DNA of 64,000 nt from Ramlibacter agri (lineage in GTDB: Bacteria > Pseudomonadota > Gammaproteobacteria > Burkholderiales > Burkholderiaceae_C): NCBI RefSeq assembly GCF_012927085.1, contig NZ_JABBFX010000001.1:2170001-2234000 (forward strand), in the 5' to 3' direction. The notes beneath the pieces were generated by a model, which ran no database searches, had not been told where the DNA came from, and worked only from the letters and a program-made list of their open reading frames with translations. Below are positions 23,586 through 33,871 of the stretch, one piece after another; the stretch's first letter is position 1, and each line of letters opens with the position of its first letter. The position numbers were made by a program, and so were the translations under genes.

Positions 23586-24566
23586 TCAGGCGAGGCACGA
23601 AGCGGTGATCTCGTACGAACGCAGCCGCGCGGCGTGGTCGTGGATGTTGGATGTGATCATCAGTTCGTCGGCCTGGGTGCGGGCGACGAAGTCGTGCAAC
23701 TGCTTGCGCACGGTGTCGCCCGAGCCGATGGCGCTGCAGGCCAGCACGTCGTCGAGCAACGCCTTGTATTGCGGCGGCAGCTGCTCGCGGTAGCCGGGCA
23801 CCGGCCGCGGCAGCTTGCTGGGGCGGCCGGTGCGCAGGTTGACGAAGGCCTGCTGCGCCGAAGTGGCGAGCAGTTGCGCCTGCTCGTCGCTGTCCGCCGC
23901 GAACACGTTGAAGCCCAGCATCACATAAGGCTTGGCCAGCTGCGCCGAAGGCTTGAAGGTTGCGCGATACAGCGCGATCGCATCCATCATCTGCCCTGGC
24001 GCGAAATGCGACGCGAAGGCATAGGGCAGCCCCAGCATCGCCGCCAGCTGCGCGCCGAACAGGCTGGAGCCCAGGATCCACAGCGGCACCTTCAGCCCCT
24101 TGCCCGGCACGGCCAGGACGGACTGTTGCGGCTCGTCCGAGAAGAAGTCCATCAGTTCGACGACATCGCGCGGGAACGCGTCCGGGTCGGACATCAGGTT
24201 GCGCCGCAAGGCGCGCGCCGTCACCGGATCGGACCCCGGTGCGCGGCCCAGCCCCAGCTCGACGCGGCCGGGAAACAGCGAGGCCAGCGTGCCGAACTGC
24301 TCGGCGATCACCAGCGGCGCATGGTTGGGCAGCATGATGCCGCCGGCGCCGACCCGGATCTTGCTCGTCCCTTGGGCCACGTGCGCGATCAGCACGGCGG
24401 TGGCCGCGCTGGCGATGCCAGGCATGCCGTGGTGCTCCGCCAGCCAGTAGCGATGGAAGCCCCACTTTTCGGTGTGCTGGGCCAGCGACAGGGAATGCTG
24501 GAAGGACAGGGCGGCGTCGCCCCCTTCCACGATGGGCGCGAGGTCGAGGACGGAAAGCGGGATCAT
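23586..24566 (-). CDS. LLM class flavin-dependent oxidoreductase (MsnO8-like)
   Basis: A 326-residue luciferase-like monooxygenase family protein. The N-terminus [21 protein letters not shown] and the [20 protein letters not shown] block are typical of the MsnO8 subgroup, as is [20 protein letters not shown] in the FMN-binding barrel. It is expected to oxidise an organic substrate with reduced flavin and oxygen in the cytoplasm; the substrate cannot be predicted. The ATG at 24566 is chosen because the family begins here; upstream sequence belongs to the next gene. It ends 13 bp from the inverted-repeat element and starts only 5 bp after the upstream gene, so the two are probably co-transcribed. 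Confidence 0.93.
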   Translation of the reverse strand: MIPLSVLDLAPIVEGGDAALSFQHSLSLAQHTEKWGFHRYWLAEHHGMPGIASAATAVLIAHVAQGTSKIRVGAGGIMLPNHAPLVIAEQFGTLASLFPGRVELGLGRAPGSDPVTARALRRNLMSDPDAFPRDVVELMDFFSDEPQQSVLAVPGKGLKVPLWILGSSLFGAQLAAMLGLPYAFASHFAPGQMMDAIALYRATFKPSAQLAKPYVMLGFNVFAADSDEQAQLLATSAQQAFVNLRTGRPSKLPRPVPGYREQLPPQYKALLDDVLACSAIGSGDTVRKQLHDFVARTQADELMITSNIHDHAARLRSYEITASCLA

Positions 24567-24571
24567 GGTTG

Positions 24572-25903
24572 TTACTTGGGGTTGGCCAGGGTGTCGGCAA
24601 GGGCGGCGAGCAGGTCGTCCGGGTGCAGCATGGCCTCGCGCACCGCGCGCGAGGTCTCGTACTGCAGCAGGGCGCCGCGCAGCCGGGGCGCACCGGGCAG
24701 GGCCTGCCAGACGGGCAGCAAGCCGTCCGCCGCGGGCGCCGCGCCTTGTGCGAGGGAACGAGCGTACTCCAGGCTCGCCGGTTCGGAGGCGAGCAGGGAT
24801 TTGGCGGCCGCGCTGAGCCAGGCCGGCTGGGTGTCCGGCGCCGCGCTGCAGCAATAGATGGCGTGCGATGGCAGCGTGGCGTCGTGCGGCTGCAGTCGCT
24901 GCAGCGAGGCGCCGCGCACCGCCACGTCGCCGGCTGCGGAGGGAAAGAAGTAGGTCGCGCCGGCCTCGGCTTGCGCAAGCCGCTGCAGGCCGCGGACGAG
25001 GCGCGGGAAGTCCGGCGTGGCGGCGGCGGGCGCGGCCTTCACCTCGGCCAGCAGCAGGATGTCGCTACCGTGCACGATGGCCGCATCCCATTCGTCCTTG
25101 GTCTTCTCGGCGGCGCCGGGAAAGCCGCGCGGCGTGTGCAGGCGGCTGACTTCGCGGTGGCCTGGTGCGACACGATTCAGCAGCTCCGCTGCCGCGCGCA
25201 GCGCATGCACGGCGGCGGCTTCGGCGGCGTCGCCTGCGCGGGCTGAGGCGCGGCCTTGCGCCAGCGCGGCGTCGGTGCCGGCGATGGGGCCGCGCTTTTC
25301 CCAGAGCGCGAGGTAGCGCTGCACAGCCGGCTGTGCGCGCAGTTCGGCGCCGCGTTCCAGGCGGGCGAGCACGTCGCCGGCGACCAGCTGGTCCAGCACG
25401 CCGCGCACGGCGTGGTCCAGCCGCAGGTCGAGCAGGATGTGGGCCGCGTGCCGCAGCGGCGCCCAGGCTTCGCCTTCGGCCAGCCGATGCAGCTGCGCGA
25501 GCGCGTCGGTAAGCGGGCCGGGCGGCAGGCCGCGCAGCTTGCCGGGGTGGGCGATGGCGTCGACGGCGCTGCGCAGCATGCGGTGGTCGGCGGCGAATTG
25601 CAGCTGGAGCTGCACGAACTCTTCGACCTCGGGCTCCAGCCCGCGCAGCACCAGGGCCTGGAAGGCGGGGTCGCCGCTGTCCGGCGCGAGGGCATCGCGG
25701 ATCAGGTCGGCGAGGGCGTCGACGAAGATTTGCTGCGCGTCTGTGTCTTGTCGTCCAAGACGTGCGGATTCGATGGCGAAGGCGAGGGAAGCGTCGGTTC
25801 CCGCTTGACGAGCGCTTGCTGCATCGGCAGGCAGCGGTTGCAGGCGAAAGCGGCGCGGGGCTGCTTGCAGTGCGGCGAGCAGGACTTGGTTGCTGGGAGG
25901 CAC
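24572..25903 (-). CDS. Hypothetical protein (443 residues)
   Basis: I do not recognise a function. The protein is Ala/Leu-rich and helical for its first two-thirds, with [19 protein letters not shown] and [20 protein letters not shown] blocks. A more mixed C-terminal part contains [20 protein letters not shown], which has the spacing of a PD-(D/E)xK-like core strand (Asp, then Glu-x-Lys) and might be a nuclease-like fold; this is a weak reading. There is no signal peptide. No ATG fits the N-terminus, so I use GTG at 25903 ([13 protein letters not shown]), 32 bp after the FAD oxidoreductase stop. The downstream LLM gene is 5 bp away. Some automatic pipelines label homologues as heptulosonate-phosphate synthase, and I see no support for that. 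Confidence 0.68.
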   Translation of the reverse strand: MPPSNQVLLAALQAAPRRFRLQPLPADAASARQAGTDASLAFAIESARLGRQDTDAQQIFVDALADLIRDALAPDSGDPAFQALVLRGLEPEVEEFVQLQLQFAADHRMLRSAVDAIAHPGKLRGLPPGPLTDALAQLHRLAEGEAWAPLRHAAHILLDLRLDHAVRGVLDQLVAGDVLARLERGAELRAQPAVQRYLALWEKRGPIAGTDAALAQGRASARAGDAAEAAAVHALRAAAELLNRVAPGHREVSRLHTPRGFPGAAEKTKDEWDAAIVHGSDILLLAEVKAAPAAATPDFPRLVRGLQRLAQAEAGATYFFPSAAGDVAVRGASLQRLQPHDATLPSHAIYCCSAAPDTQPAWLSAAAKSLLASEPASLEYARSLAQGAAPAADGLLPVWQALPGAPRLRGALLQYETSRAVREAMLHPDDLLAALADTLANPK

Positions 25904-25935
25904 GGCGCCAGTATGACGCGCCGTCTCGGACACCT

Positions 25936-27753
25936 TCAAGCGCTGCGCCGCGTGAACCCGTCCTCGCTCCAAGCTTCGCTGCCCACGCCGTGATGCACGA
26001 AGAACAGGCCCTCGGGGTCGTACCTCGCCTTCACCGCCCGCAAGCGCTCGTAGTTGGGCCCCCAGAAGGCGTGCTGCCAGTCCTGCTCGAAGTAGTCGCT
26101 CTCGGAGACATAGGAGCCCGCGTTCGGTACGACCTTGCGCAGCGCATCGCGGCAGCGCGCGACGGCTTGCGCGGACTGTCGCGCCTGCGCCGGATGCGGT
26201 TCGTGGCCGGCCACGCCGGGGTAGGCCGGCTGCTCGTTGGCGCCGCTGATCGCGAGCGCGAATGCGGCTATCGCCGCCGGGTTGATTGCGGTGTCGCGTG
26301 CCGCGGCCAGCGCCTGCGGCGGCGCGCCGGCCAGGCCCTTGTTGAAGTGCAGCGAAACGCCCGCGTGGCGGCTGGCCGCGAACAGCGCATCGCACAGCGC
26401 CGCGCGCTGGTCAGCCTGCAGCAGCGAAGCCGGCATCCACGTGGACTGGTAGGCGTGCAGCACCTGGCCGGCCTGGCCCTGGTCGCCGGGCCAGAACACG
26501 TTGCCCTCCGGCGCGCCCGGCCGGTCGTCGCGCTTGATGAAGCCAAGCGTGCGCTTCACCAAGGTCGGCGCAAAGAAGTCGCGGGCCGAGGTGGAAACGA
26601 TCTTCAGCGGCGAGAAGTCGATGCTGAAGTCCTGCGACGCCGCATCGATGGCGTCGAAGAAGGGCTTCCACACGGCGCGTGCCTCGCTCCAGCCCAGGCC
26701 CTGGAACACCATGGAGACGGAGAGCTCGTCGCCGGGGCGAAAACGCATCTGCTCGCCCCAGTGCGGGTTCATCAGCCGGTCGGCGTAATGGTCGATGGCC
26801 AGCCCCACCAGCCGGCGGAAAGCCGCCGGCGACTTCGCGTGCACGGTGAAGTTGACCGCGCCGAAGTTCTCCGGCAGCGGGTGCACGCGCAAGGTCACGC
26901 GCGTCACCACGCCCAGGCTGCCGCCACCGCCGCCCTTCAGGCCCCAGAACAGGTCCGCGTTCTGGCAGGCATTGGCGATGCGCACCTGGCCGTCGGCGGT
27001 GACGACCTCGGCTTCCAGCAGGCTGGCCGCGGCCAGGCCGAAGGCCTTGGAGAAGCTGCCGAAGCCGCCGCTCTGGATCAAGCCTGCCACGCCCACCGTC
27101 ATGCAGCCGCCGCCCTGCACGTAGCCGCCGGCGCGCGTCGTGACGGCGTCGTAGGCCTGCGCCCAGACGGCCCCCGCGCCGATGCTCACCGCGCGCACCG
27201 GCGCCGTGCCGCTGCAGCCGGCCGCGACGAAGGCGTCGTGCATGGTGATGGCGTTCATCTTGCGCGTCCACACCAGCAGCGAATCCGGCGCGTTGGACGT
27301 GCCCTGGTAGCTGTGGCCGCCGCCTTTGACGACGAGGCGCAAACGATGCTGGCGCGCGAAGTTGACGGCGGCCGCGACGTCCTGCGCATTGCGCGCCGCG
27401 ACCGCGTAGACGCTGGGCGACGAGGTCCAGGCGTCGATCCAGCCGAGCGTCTGCGTCATCGCCACTTCGTCGCCGAGGAACCAGGGGTTCTTCGCGGACT
27501 GGAACAACTGCTGGCAGGCGGCAGCGGTGGGTGTCGCGCGGCACGCCGGCCAAGGCGACTGCACCTTGATCAACGTGCCGTGCACTTGCTCCCCGAGCGC
27601 TTTCCACTCGGCTTCGGCGGGCCAGCCGGGCGCGCCGGGGCGCACGCGCGCGAAGGCGGGTTGCGCCGGCGCGGGCAGGGCTTGGAGAAAAGGCGCGGCG
27701 GCGGCGAGTTGCAGCAGGCGGCGGCGAGGGAGGGTGTGTTGGTCTGGTTTCAC
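25936..27753 (-). CDS. FAD-dependent oxidoreductase with Tat-type signal (berberine-bridge-like)
   Basis: A 605-residue protein. A twin-arginine-like signal (LPRRRLLQLAAAAPFLQALP) suggests export in folded form. The PCMH FAD-binding domain follows with VVKGGGHSYQGTSNAPDSLL, a typical site for covalent FAD attachment through His, and GGCMTVGVAGLIQSGGFG. The C-terminus NYERLRAVKARYDPEGLFF is the berberine-bridge (BBE) motif. Such enzymes oxidise alcohols, sugars or alkaloid-like substrates with oxygen. The GTG start overlaps the Kup stop codon as GTGA, and the lack of any other start supports it. The pairing with a potassium carrier has no functional logic that I can see. Confidence 0.9.
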   Translation of the reverse strand: MKPDQHTLPRRRLLQLAAAAPFLQALPAPAQPAFARVRPGAPGWPAEAEWKALGEQVHGTLIKVQSPWPACRATPTAAACQQLFQSAKNPWFLGDEVAMTQTLGWIDAWTSSPSVYAVAARNAQDVAAAVNFARQHRLRLVVKGGGHSYQGTSNAPDSLLVWTRKMNAITMHDAFVAAGCSGTAPVRAVSIGAGAVWAQAYDAVTTRAGGYVQGGGCMTVGVAGLIQSGGFGSFSKAFGLAAASLLEAEVVTADGQVRIANACQNADLFWGLKGGGGGSLGVVTRVTLRVHPLPENFGAVNFTVHAKSPAAFRRLVGLAIDHYADRLMNPHWGEQMRFRPGDELSVSMVFQGLGWSEARAVWKPFFDAIDAASQDFSIDFSPLKIVSTSARDFFAPTLVKRTLGFIKRDDRPGAPEGNVFWPGDQGQAGQVLHAYQSTWMPASLLQADQRAALCDALFAASRHAGVSLHFNKGLAGAPPQALAAARDTAINPAAIAAFALAISGANEQPAYPGVAGHEPHPAQARQSAQAVARCRDALRKVVPNAGSYVSESDYFEQDWQHAFWGPNYERLRAVKARYDPEGLFFVHHGVGSEAWSEDGFTRRSA

Positions 27754-29651
27754 GGGCGGCGGCCGAATTCCACCACCCGATTCTCCGGCAGGCAAAAGTA
27801 ATCCGACGACCGGCTCGAATTGCGATGCAGCCACGCGAACACCGCCTGCCGCGGACGCGACATCGCCTTCAGGTGCCCGGTGGCCACCGTCTCGCGCGAA
27901 GTGAAGTAGGAAGTGCTCATCGCCTCGAGCGGGATGCCGCGCTGGTAGGACAGAAGCTTCATGAATTCCGGCACGTCCGGCACCTCCATGAAGCCGTGGC
28001 GCGCCACCACCTGCCAGAAGCCGTCGCCCAGCTCCGTCACCTGCAGCCGCTGTCCCGGCGGAACGCGCGGCACGTCGGTGGGCTGCACCTTCAGGATGAC
28101 GATGCGCTGGTGCAGCACCTGGTTGTGTTTCAGGTTGTGCAGCAGCGCATGCGGCACCGAGTCCGGCTCGGAGGTGAGGAACACCGCGGTGCCGCGCACG
28201 CGGTGCGGCGGGTCCTGCAGCAGCGAGTGCACGAACGGCGCCAGGTCCACGCGGTCGGCCTGCGCGAGCTCGTGCACCAGCCCGCGACCGCGCGACCAGG
28301 TGGTGAAGAGGCCCATCACCAGCGCGGCCACCAGCAGCGGCAGCCAGCCGCCATCGGCGATCTTCAGGCTGTTGGCAAAGGTGAAGAGCAGGTCGATGGC
28401 CAGGAAGAAGACGGAGCCGATGGCCACCGCCAGCCGGTTCCAGCCCCACAGCCGGCGCGCCACCAGCGCCGCCAGCATCGTGGTGGTCACCATGGTCACC
28501 GACACCGCGATGCCGTAGGCGGCGCCCAGCGCGCTGGAGCTCCTGAACCCGATCACCAGCGCCAGCACGCCCAGCATCAGCAGCCAGTTGACGGCCGGCA
28601 GGTAGACCTGGCCCATGGCGGTGCCCGAAGTCTGCACGATGCGCAGCCGCGGCAGGTAGCCCATGCGCATGGCCTGCGCCGTCAGCGAATAGGCGCCGGA
28701 GATCACGGCCTGCGAAGCGATGACGGTGGCCAGCGAGGCCAGCACCACCAGCGGCACCACGCCCCAGGCCGGCGCCAGCCGGAAGAAGGGGTTGTCGATG
28801 GCGGCCGGGTCATGCAGCACCAGCGCGCCCTGGCCGAAGTAGCACAGCACCAGCGCCGGCAGAGCCACGCAGAACCAGGCCTGGCGGATGGCGCGCGCGC
28901 CGAAGTGGCCCATGTCGGCATAGAGCGCTTCGCCGCCGGTGACGGCCAGGAAGACCGAGCCCATCACGGCCAGCGACTGCGCCTGGTGCGTCACGAGGAA
29001 GTGCACGGCCCACCACGGGTTCAGCGCCTGCAGCACGGACGGATCGGCCGCGACCTGCCGCAGCCCCAGCACCCCGAGCACGATGAACCACAGCAGCATC
29101 ACCGGCCCGAACACGCGGCCGACGGCGCCGGTGCCGAACTTCTGCACCAGGAACAGCGCCACCAGGATCACCAGCGTGAACGGGATGACGTAGGCGTCGA
29201 AGACCGGCGTGGCGACGTTGAGGCCTTCCACCGCCGACAGCACCGAGATCGCCGGCGTGATGATGCTGTCCCCGTAGAACATGGCCGTGCCCGTGAGGCC
29301 CAGCCAGGCCACCAGCGCCAGCACCCAGGGCCGGTTGTCGCTTTGCAGCACGGCATGCCGCGCCAGCGCCTGCAAGGCCATGATGCCGCCCTCGCCGTCG
29401 TGGTCCGCGCGCAGCACGAACACGACGTACTTGACCGTCACGATCAGGGTCAGCGCCCAGAACACCAGCGACAGGATGCCCAGCACCGAGTCGGGCGTGA
29501 GCGGAACGCCGTGCTCCGGGTTCAGGCACTCGCGGAAAGCGTACAGCGGCGAGGTGCCGATGTCGCCGTAGACCACGCCAAGCGCGGTGAGGGCGAGCGC
29601 GGCCTTCGCGGGATGCGCCGGTTCGCCGGCGGGGACGGTGATCGATTTCAT
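27750..29651 (-). CDS. kup: Kup low-affinity potassium transporter
   Basis: A 633-residue KUP/HAK/KT family carrier that imports potassium with protons through the inner membrane. It starts with ALALTALGVVYGDIGTSPLYAF, the family signature in the first helix, has about 12 membrane segments up to residue 430 (for example FYGDSIITPAISVLSAVEGL), and a soluble C-terminal domain of about 180 residues. Length is normal. I choose the ATG at 29651; a TTG 15 bases earlier would also be in frame. It is divergent from the kdp operon over a 184-bp gap, so low- and high-affinity potassium uptake genes share one promoter region. The downstream FAD oxidoreductase overlaps its stop. Confidence 0.95.
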   Translation of the reverse strand: MKSITVPAGEPAHPAKAALALTALGVVYGDIGTSPLYAFRECLNPEHGVPLTPDSVLGILSLVFWALTLIVTVKYVVFVLRADHDGEGGIMALQALARHAVLQSDNRPWVLALVAWLGLTGTAMFYGDSIITPAISVLSAVEGLNVATPVFDAYVIPFTLVILVALFLVQKFGTGAVGRVFGPVMLLWFIVLGVLGLRQVAADPSVLQALNPWWAVHFLVTHQAQSLAVMGSVFLAVTGGEALYADMGHFGARAIRQAWFCVALPALVLCYFGQGALVLHDPAAIDNPFFRLAPAWGVVPLVVLASLATVIASQAVISGAYSLTAQAMRMGYLPRLRIVQTSGTAMGQVYLPAVNWLLMLGVLALVIGFRSSSALGAAYGIAVSVTMVTTTMLAALVARRLWGWNRLAVAIGSVFFLAIDLLFTFANSLKIADGGWLPLLVAALVMGLFTTWSRGRGLVHELAQADRVDLAPFVHSLLQDPPHRVRGTAVFLTSEPDSVPHALLHNLKHNQVLHQRIVILKVQPTDVPRVPPGQRLQVTELGDGFWQVVARHGFMEVPDVPEFMKLLSYQRGIPLEAMSTSYFTSRETVATGHLKAMSRPRQAVFAWLHRNSSRSSDYFCLPENRVVEFGRRP

Positions 29652-29718
29652 CGGGGAATTCCGCAACCCGCCCGATTCTGCGGCGGCGCAGCCGCGGCGC
29701 CACCGGCGCGCGCCAGCT

Positions 29719-29748
29719 TTTACGGATTTTTTATGGCGGCCTTTACGG
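29719..29748. promoter_or_regulatory. TTTACGG direct repeats in the kup-kdp divergent gap (candidate KdpE site)
   Basis: TTTACGG occurs at 29719-29725 and 29742-29748, 23 bp apart, within an unusually A/T-rich stretch (TTTTACGGATTTTTTATGG) of the 184-bp kup/kdp gap. KdpE sites in other bacteria are T-rich direct repeats ahead of kdpF or kdpA. The match is by character and place, not by a proven consensus. Confidence 0.4.
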
Positions 29749-29835
29749 CTTGTTGATACGGCGGCCCGGCTTCTTGATCCCGTTTTTTCACGCCGGCTGG
29801 AAGACTAGCCGCAGTCCAAGGAATGGAGGTTTGCT

Positions 29836-29940
29836 ATGGACTTCGTCTTCATCGGCTTGGGCTTCGTGCTCTGGTTGCTGGCCGCGCTGCTGGTGCGCGG
29901 CCTGGAGCGGCTGGAGCCGCCGCAAAGGAGCCGGCCGTGA
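29836..29940 (+). CDS. Small membrane protein upstream of kdpF
   Basis: A 34-residue frame (MDFVFIGLGFVLWLLAALLV followed by a basic tail) that is a single membrane helix with a charged C-terminus. It has a clear ribosome site (TGGAGGT, 5 bases before the ATG), and its stop TGA overlaps the GTG of kdpF as GTGA. Similar short proteins precede kdpF in other Proteobacteria from memory, but I cannot assign a role; it could stabilise KdpFABC or act in its control. It is too short for most gene callers. Coding is likely because of the ribosome site, the overlap and the helix. Confidence 0.7.
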   Translation: MDFVFIGLGFVLWLLAALLVRGLERLEPPQRSRP

Positions 29941-30035
29941 TCGCGCCGGCCGTCATCTACGGCGCGGCGGGCTTCTGTGCCCTGCTGCTGCTCGCCTATC
30001 TCGTCTACGCGTTGATCAACGCCGAGGAGTTCTGA
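29937..30035 (+). CDS. kdpF: KdpF, small subunit of the Kdp potassium pump
   Basis: A 32-residue single-helix protein ([20 protein letters not shown] and a polar end NAEEF), the usual KdpF length of about 30 residues. It stabilises the KdpFABC complex in the inner membrane. It starts with GTG, preceded by AAAGGAG five bases upstream, and overlaps the previous micro-gene as GTGA. kdpA begins one base after its stop, with GAGGAG inside kdpF acting as the kdpA ribosome site. Confidence 0.88.
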   Translation: MIAPAVIYGAAGFCALLLLAYLVYALINAEEF

Positions 30036-30036
30036 C

Positions 30037-31731
30037 ATGGGCGCTTCCGCCTGGGGCCTGCTGGCCCTGTTTCTCGCCCTCGTGCTGGCCGCCGGCTGGC
30101 CGCTGGGCCGCTGGATGGCCGCCTTGCTTGAAGGCCGGCTGCCGCGCTGGATGCAACGCGTCGAGGCCCCGCTGTACCGGCTGGCCGGCACCGACCCGCA
30201 GCGTTCCATGCGCTGGACCCACTACGCCTATGCACTGCTGGCCTTCAATGCGCTGGGCGCTCTCGTTGTCTACGCGTTGCAGCGCCTGCAGCTGTGGCTG
30301 CCGCTGAATCCGGCCGGCCTGGCCGCGGTGTCGCCCGACTCCTCGTTCAACACGGCGCTCAGCTTCGTCACCAACACCAACTGGCAGGGCTATGGCGGCG
30401 AGTCCACCATGGGCTACCTGGTGCAGATGCTGGCGCTGGCCGCGCAGAACTTCCTTTCCGCGGCCACGGGCATCGCCGTCGCCTTCGCGCTGATCCGCGG
30501 CTTCGCGCAGCGCTCGGCCTCGGGCGTCGGCAACTTCTGGGCCGACCTGGTGCGCTCTACGCTTTGGCTGCTGCTGCCGCTGTCCATAGTGGTCGCGCTG
30601 TTCCACGTGTCGCAGGGATCCATCCAGAACTTCTCGGCCTACCAGGAAGTGCACTCACTGGCCGGCGCCACGCAGACGCTGCCCATGGGCCCGGTCGCTT
30701 CGCAGGAAGCGATCAAGATGCTCGGCACCAATGGCGGCGGCTTCTTCAACGCCAACTCCGCGCATCCTTTCGAGAACCCGAACGCCTGGACCAACCTGGT
30801 GCAGATGCTGGCCATCTTCGCCATCCCGGCGGGCCTGTGCTTCACCTTCGGCCGCGGCGTGGGCGACATCCGCCAGGGCTGGGCCGTGTTCGCCGCGATG
30901 GCGATCCTGTTCGTTGCGCTGGTGGTGGTGGTGATGCCGGCGGAACAGGCCGGCAACCCGCACCTTGCCGCGCTGGGCGTCGACATGAGCGGCGGCAACA
31001 TGGAGGGCAAGGAGGCGCGCTTCGGCATCCCGGCTTCCGGTCTGTTCGCCGCGGTCACCACAGCCGCTTCCTGCGGCGCCGTCAACGGCATGCACGACTC
31101 CTTCACGCCGCTCGGCGGCATGGTGCCGCTGGTGCTGATGCAGCTGGGCGAAGTGGTGTTCGGCGGCGTGGGCTCGGGCCTGTACGGCATGCTGATCTTC
31201 GCCATCCTCGCCGTCTTCATCGCCGGCCTGATGATCGGCCGCACGCCCGAGTACCTGGGCAAGAAGATCGAGGCCTACGAAATGAAGCTGACCTCGGTCG
31301 CCATCCTCGTCACGCCCATCGTGGTGCTGGTGGGGACCGCCATCGCGGTCGTGGCAGGTGCGGGCAAGGCGGGCGTCGCGAACCCGGGCGCGCACGGCTT
31401 CACCGAGATCCTCTACGCCTTCACCTCGGCGGCCAACAACAACGGCAGCGCCTTTGCCGGCCTGTCGGCCAACACGCCCTTCTACAACACGATGCTGGGC
31501 CTGGCGGTCTGGCTGGGCCGCTTCGGCGTGATCGTGCCGGTGCTGGGCATCGCCGGCGCGCTGGCGGCCAAGAAGCGCGTGCCCGTGACGGCGGGCACCC
31601 TGCCCACGCACGGCCCGCTGTTCGTCCTGCTGGTCATAGGCACCGTGCTGCTGGTTGGCCTGCTGAATTACGTGCCCGCCCTGGCCCTCGGCCCGGCGGT
31701 GGAGCACTTCATGCTTTGGAGCGCGCAATGA
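30037..31731 (+). CDS. kdpA: KdpA, potassium-binding channel-like subunit
   Basis: A 564-residue inner-membrane protein with about ten helices and four selectivity-loop motifs of the superfamily of K+ transporters, including [36 protein letters not shown] and [15 protein letters not shown]. In Kdp the K+ enters through KdpA and passes to KdpB. Length and motifs are normal. It follows kdpF by one base, and its stop overlaps the kdpB start as ATGA. The operon is expected to be switched on by low potassium through KdpD and KdpE, encoded downstream. Confidence 0.97.
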   Translation: MGASAWGLLALFLALVLAAGWPLGRWMAALLEGRLPRWMQRVEAPLYRLAGTDPQRSMRWTHYAYALLAFNALGALVVYALQRLQLWLPLNPAGLAAVSPDSSFNTALSFVTNTNWQGYGGESTMGYLVQMLALAAQNFLSAATGIAVAFALIRGFAQRSASGVGNFWADLVRSTLWLLLPLSIVVALFHVSQGSIQNFSAYQEVHSLAGATQTLPMGPVASQEAIKMLGTNGGGFFNANSAHPFENPNAWTNLVQMLAIFAIPAGLCFTFGRGVGDIRQGWAVFAAMAILFVALVVVVMPAEQAGNPHLAALGVDMSGGNMEGKEARFGIPASGLFAAVTTAASCGAVNGMHDSFTPLGGMVPLVLMQLGEVVFGGVGSGLYGMLIFAILAVFIAGLMIGRTPEYLGKKIEAYEMKLTSVAILVTPIVVLVGTAIAVVAGAGKAGVANPGAHGFTEILYAFTSAANNNGSAFAGLSANTPFYNTMLGLAVWLGRFGVIVPVLGIAGALAAKKRVPVTAGTLPTHGPLFVLLVIGTVLLVGLLNYVPALALGPAVEHFMLWSAQ

Positions 31732-33857
31732 GCAAGCATCCCAGGCCGCAGCTGCGGCTGTTCGACCCCGCCCTGGTCAAGCCGGCGCTGGCGGGCGCCT
31801 TCGCCAAGCTGAACCCGCGGGTCCAGGTCCACAACCCGGTGATGTTCGTCGTCTACATCGGCAGCATCGTCTGCACCCTGCTGTGGGTCGACGCGCTGCG
31901 GGGCGGCGGCGAGACGAACGCCGGCTTCATCTTCGCCATCGCCCTGTGGCTGTGGTTCACCGTGCTGTTCGCCAATTTCGCCGAGGCCCTGGCCGAGGGC
32001 CGCAGCAAGGCGCAGGCAGCTTCGCTGCGCGGCATGAAGAAGAGCGTCTGGGCCAAGCGCTACGACGCCGCGGGCGCGGACGGCCGCTGGCACGGCGCCG
32101 CCTGGCTGCCGCGCCGCGGCGAGGAACTGGCGAAGGACGACGTGGTGCTGGTCGAACCCGAAGACATCGTCCCGCTGGACGGCGAGGTGATCGAAGGCGT
32201 GGCGGCCGTCGACGAGAGCGCCATCACCGGCGAATCCGCGCCGGTGGTGCGCGAAGCCGGCGGCGACTTCAGCTCGGTGACCGGCGGCACCCGCGTGCTG
32301 TCCGACTGGCTGGTGGTGCGCATTACCGTGAACCCGGGCGAGTCCTTCCTCGACCGCATGATAGGCATGGTCGAAAGCGCGCGCCGGCAGAAGACGCCCA
32401 ACGAGATCGCGCTGCATATCCTGCTGATCGCGCTGACCATCGTGTTTCTGGTGGTCACGGCGACCTTGCTGCCGTACTCGATCTTCAGCGTGGAGGCCAG
32501 CGGCGCCGGCCAGGTGGTCACCATCACCGCGCTGGTCTCGCTGCTGGTGTGCCTGATCCCCACCACCATCGGCGGCCTGCTGTCGGCCATCGGCGTGGCC
32601 GGCATGAGCCGCATGATGGGCGCCAACGTGATCGCCACCTCGGGCCGTGCGGTCGAAGCAGCCGGTGACGTCGACGTGATGTTGCTGGACAAGACCGGCA
32701 CCATCACGCACGGCAATCGCCAGGCCTCGGCCTTCTACCCGGCGCCGGGCGTGACGCAGGAGCAGCTGGCCCGCACGGCGCTGCTCGCCTCGCTGGCCGA
32801 CGAGACGCCCGAAGGCCGCTCCATCGTCGACCTGGCGCGGCGCCTGCGCGTGGACGACCGTCCCATCGACGGCGCGCGGCTGATCCCCTTCAGCGCGGAG
32901 CACCGCATGAGCGGCGTGGACATCCCGCTGCCGGAGCTGGAGGCAACGGGCGGCGCCGCTGTGGTGGCCGAGCGCGTCCAGGCCCTGCGCAAGGGCGCAG
33001 CCGACGCGGTGCGCGCCTACGTGCAGATGCTGGGCGGAGCCGTTCCCGCCGACGTGCTGCGCACATCCGACGAAGTCGCACGCCGTGGCAGCACGCCGCT
33101 GGTGGTGGCCGAGGGCGACACGGTGAGGGGCGTGATCGAGCTGAAGGACATCGTCAAGACCGGCATCCGCGAGCGCTTCACCGAGCTGCGCCGCATGGGC
33201 ATCCGCACGGTGATGATCACCGGCGACAACAAGCTCACGGCCGCGGCGATCGCGGCCGAGGCTGGCGTCGACGATTTCGTCGCCCAGGTTGCGCCGGAAG
33301 GCAAGCTGAAGCTGATTCGCGAGTACCAGGCCGAAGGCCGCCTCGTGGCCATGACCGGCGACGGCACCAACGACGCGCCGGCGCTGGCACAGGCGGACGT
33401 CGCGGTGGTCATGAACAGCGGCACGCAGGCGGCCAAGGAGGCCGGCAACATGGTGGACCTGGACTCGGACCCCACCAAGCTGCTGGAAGTGGTGGAGACC
33501 GGCAAGGCGCTGCTGATGACGCGCGGCTCGCTGACCACCTTCTCCATCGCCAACGACGTGGCCAAGTACTTCGCCATCCTGCCGGCGATCTTCGTCACCA
33601 CCTACCCGCAGCTGCAGGCGCTGAACGTGATGCGCCTCGCCAGCCCGCAGTCCGCCATCCTGTCGGCGGTGATCTTCAACGCGCTGGTCATCGTGTTCCT
33701 GATCCCGCTGGCGCTGCAGGGCGTGCGCTACCGGCCGGTGGGCGCGGCGGCGCTGCTGCGCCGCAACCTCGCCATCTACGGCCTGGGCGGCCTCGTCGTG
33801 CCCTTCGTGGGCATCAAGTTGATCGACATGATCCTCGCGGCCTTCGGCCTCGCCTGA
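31728..33857 (+). CDS. kdpB: KdpB, P-type ATPase subunit
   Basis: A 709-residue P-type ATPase that powers high-affinity K+ import in the inner membrane. The actuator motif TGESAPV (with the Ser whose phosphorylation inhibits E. coli KdpB), the phosphorylation site [10 protein letters not shown], the nucleotide domain and the hinge motif [17 protein letters not shown] are all present. The ATG overlaps the kdpA stop (ATGA). The N-terminus [16 protein letters not shown] is typical. There are no broken or missing residues that I can see. Confidence 0.97.
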   Translation: MSKHPRPQLRLFDPALVKPALAGAFAKLNPRVQVHNPVMFVVYIGSIVCTLLWVDALRGGGETNAGFIFAIALWLWFTVLFANFAEALAEGRSKAQAASLRGMKKSVWAKRYDAAGADGRWHGAAWLPRRGEELAKDDVVLVEPEDIVPLDGEVIEGVAAVDESAITGESAPVVREAGGDFSSVTGGTRVLSDWLVVRITVNPGESFLDRMIGMVESARRQKTPNEIALHILLIALTIVFLVVTATLLPYSIFSVEASGAGQVVTITALVSLLVCLIPTTIGGLLSAIGVAGMSRMMGANVIATSGRAVEAAGDVDVMLLDKTGTITHGNRQASAFYPAPGVTQEQLARTALLASLADETPEGRSIVDLARRLRVDDRPIDGARLIPFSAEHRMSGVDIPLPELEATGGAAVVAERVQALRKGAADAVRAYVQMLGGAVPADVLRTSDEVARRGSTPLVVAEGDTVRGVIELKDIVKTGIRERFTELRRMGIRTVMITGDNKLTAAAIAAEAGVDDFVAQVAPEGKLKLIREYQAEGRLVAMTGDGTNDAPALAQADVAVVMNSGTQAAKEAGNMVDLDSDPTKLLEVVETGKALLMTRGSLTTFSIANDVAKYFAILPAIFVTTYPQLQALNVMRLASPQSAILSAVIFNALVIVFLIPLALQGVRYRPVGAAALLRRNLAIYGLGGLVVPFVGIKLIDMILAAFGLA

Positions 33858-33871
33858 AAGAGAGTGCATCC

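Noticed and set aside
19813..23793. A 1326-residue open frame on the plus strand
   Set aside because: It lies opposite the double protease, which has two complete catalytic sets, and has no domain-like sequence. It also crosses the dodecin gene in another frame.
24572..25903. Heptulosonate-phosphate (DAHP) synthase label for this protein
   Set aside because: No TIM-barrel or DAHP synthase motif is visible; such labels for similar proteins look like carried-over errors.
30294..31727. 5' extension of the kdpB frame into kdpA
   Set aside because: The extension reads kdpA out of frame. The ATGA overlap and the KdpB N-terminus place the start at 31728.
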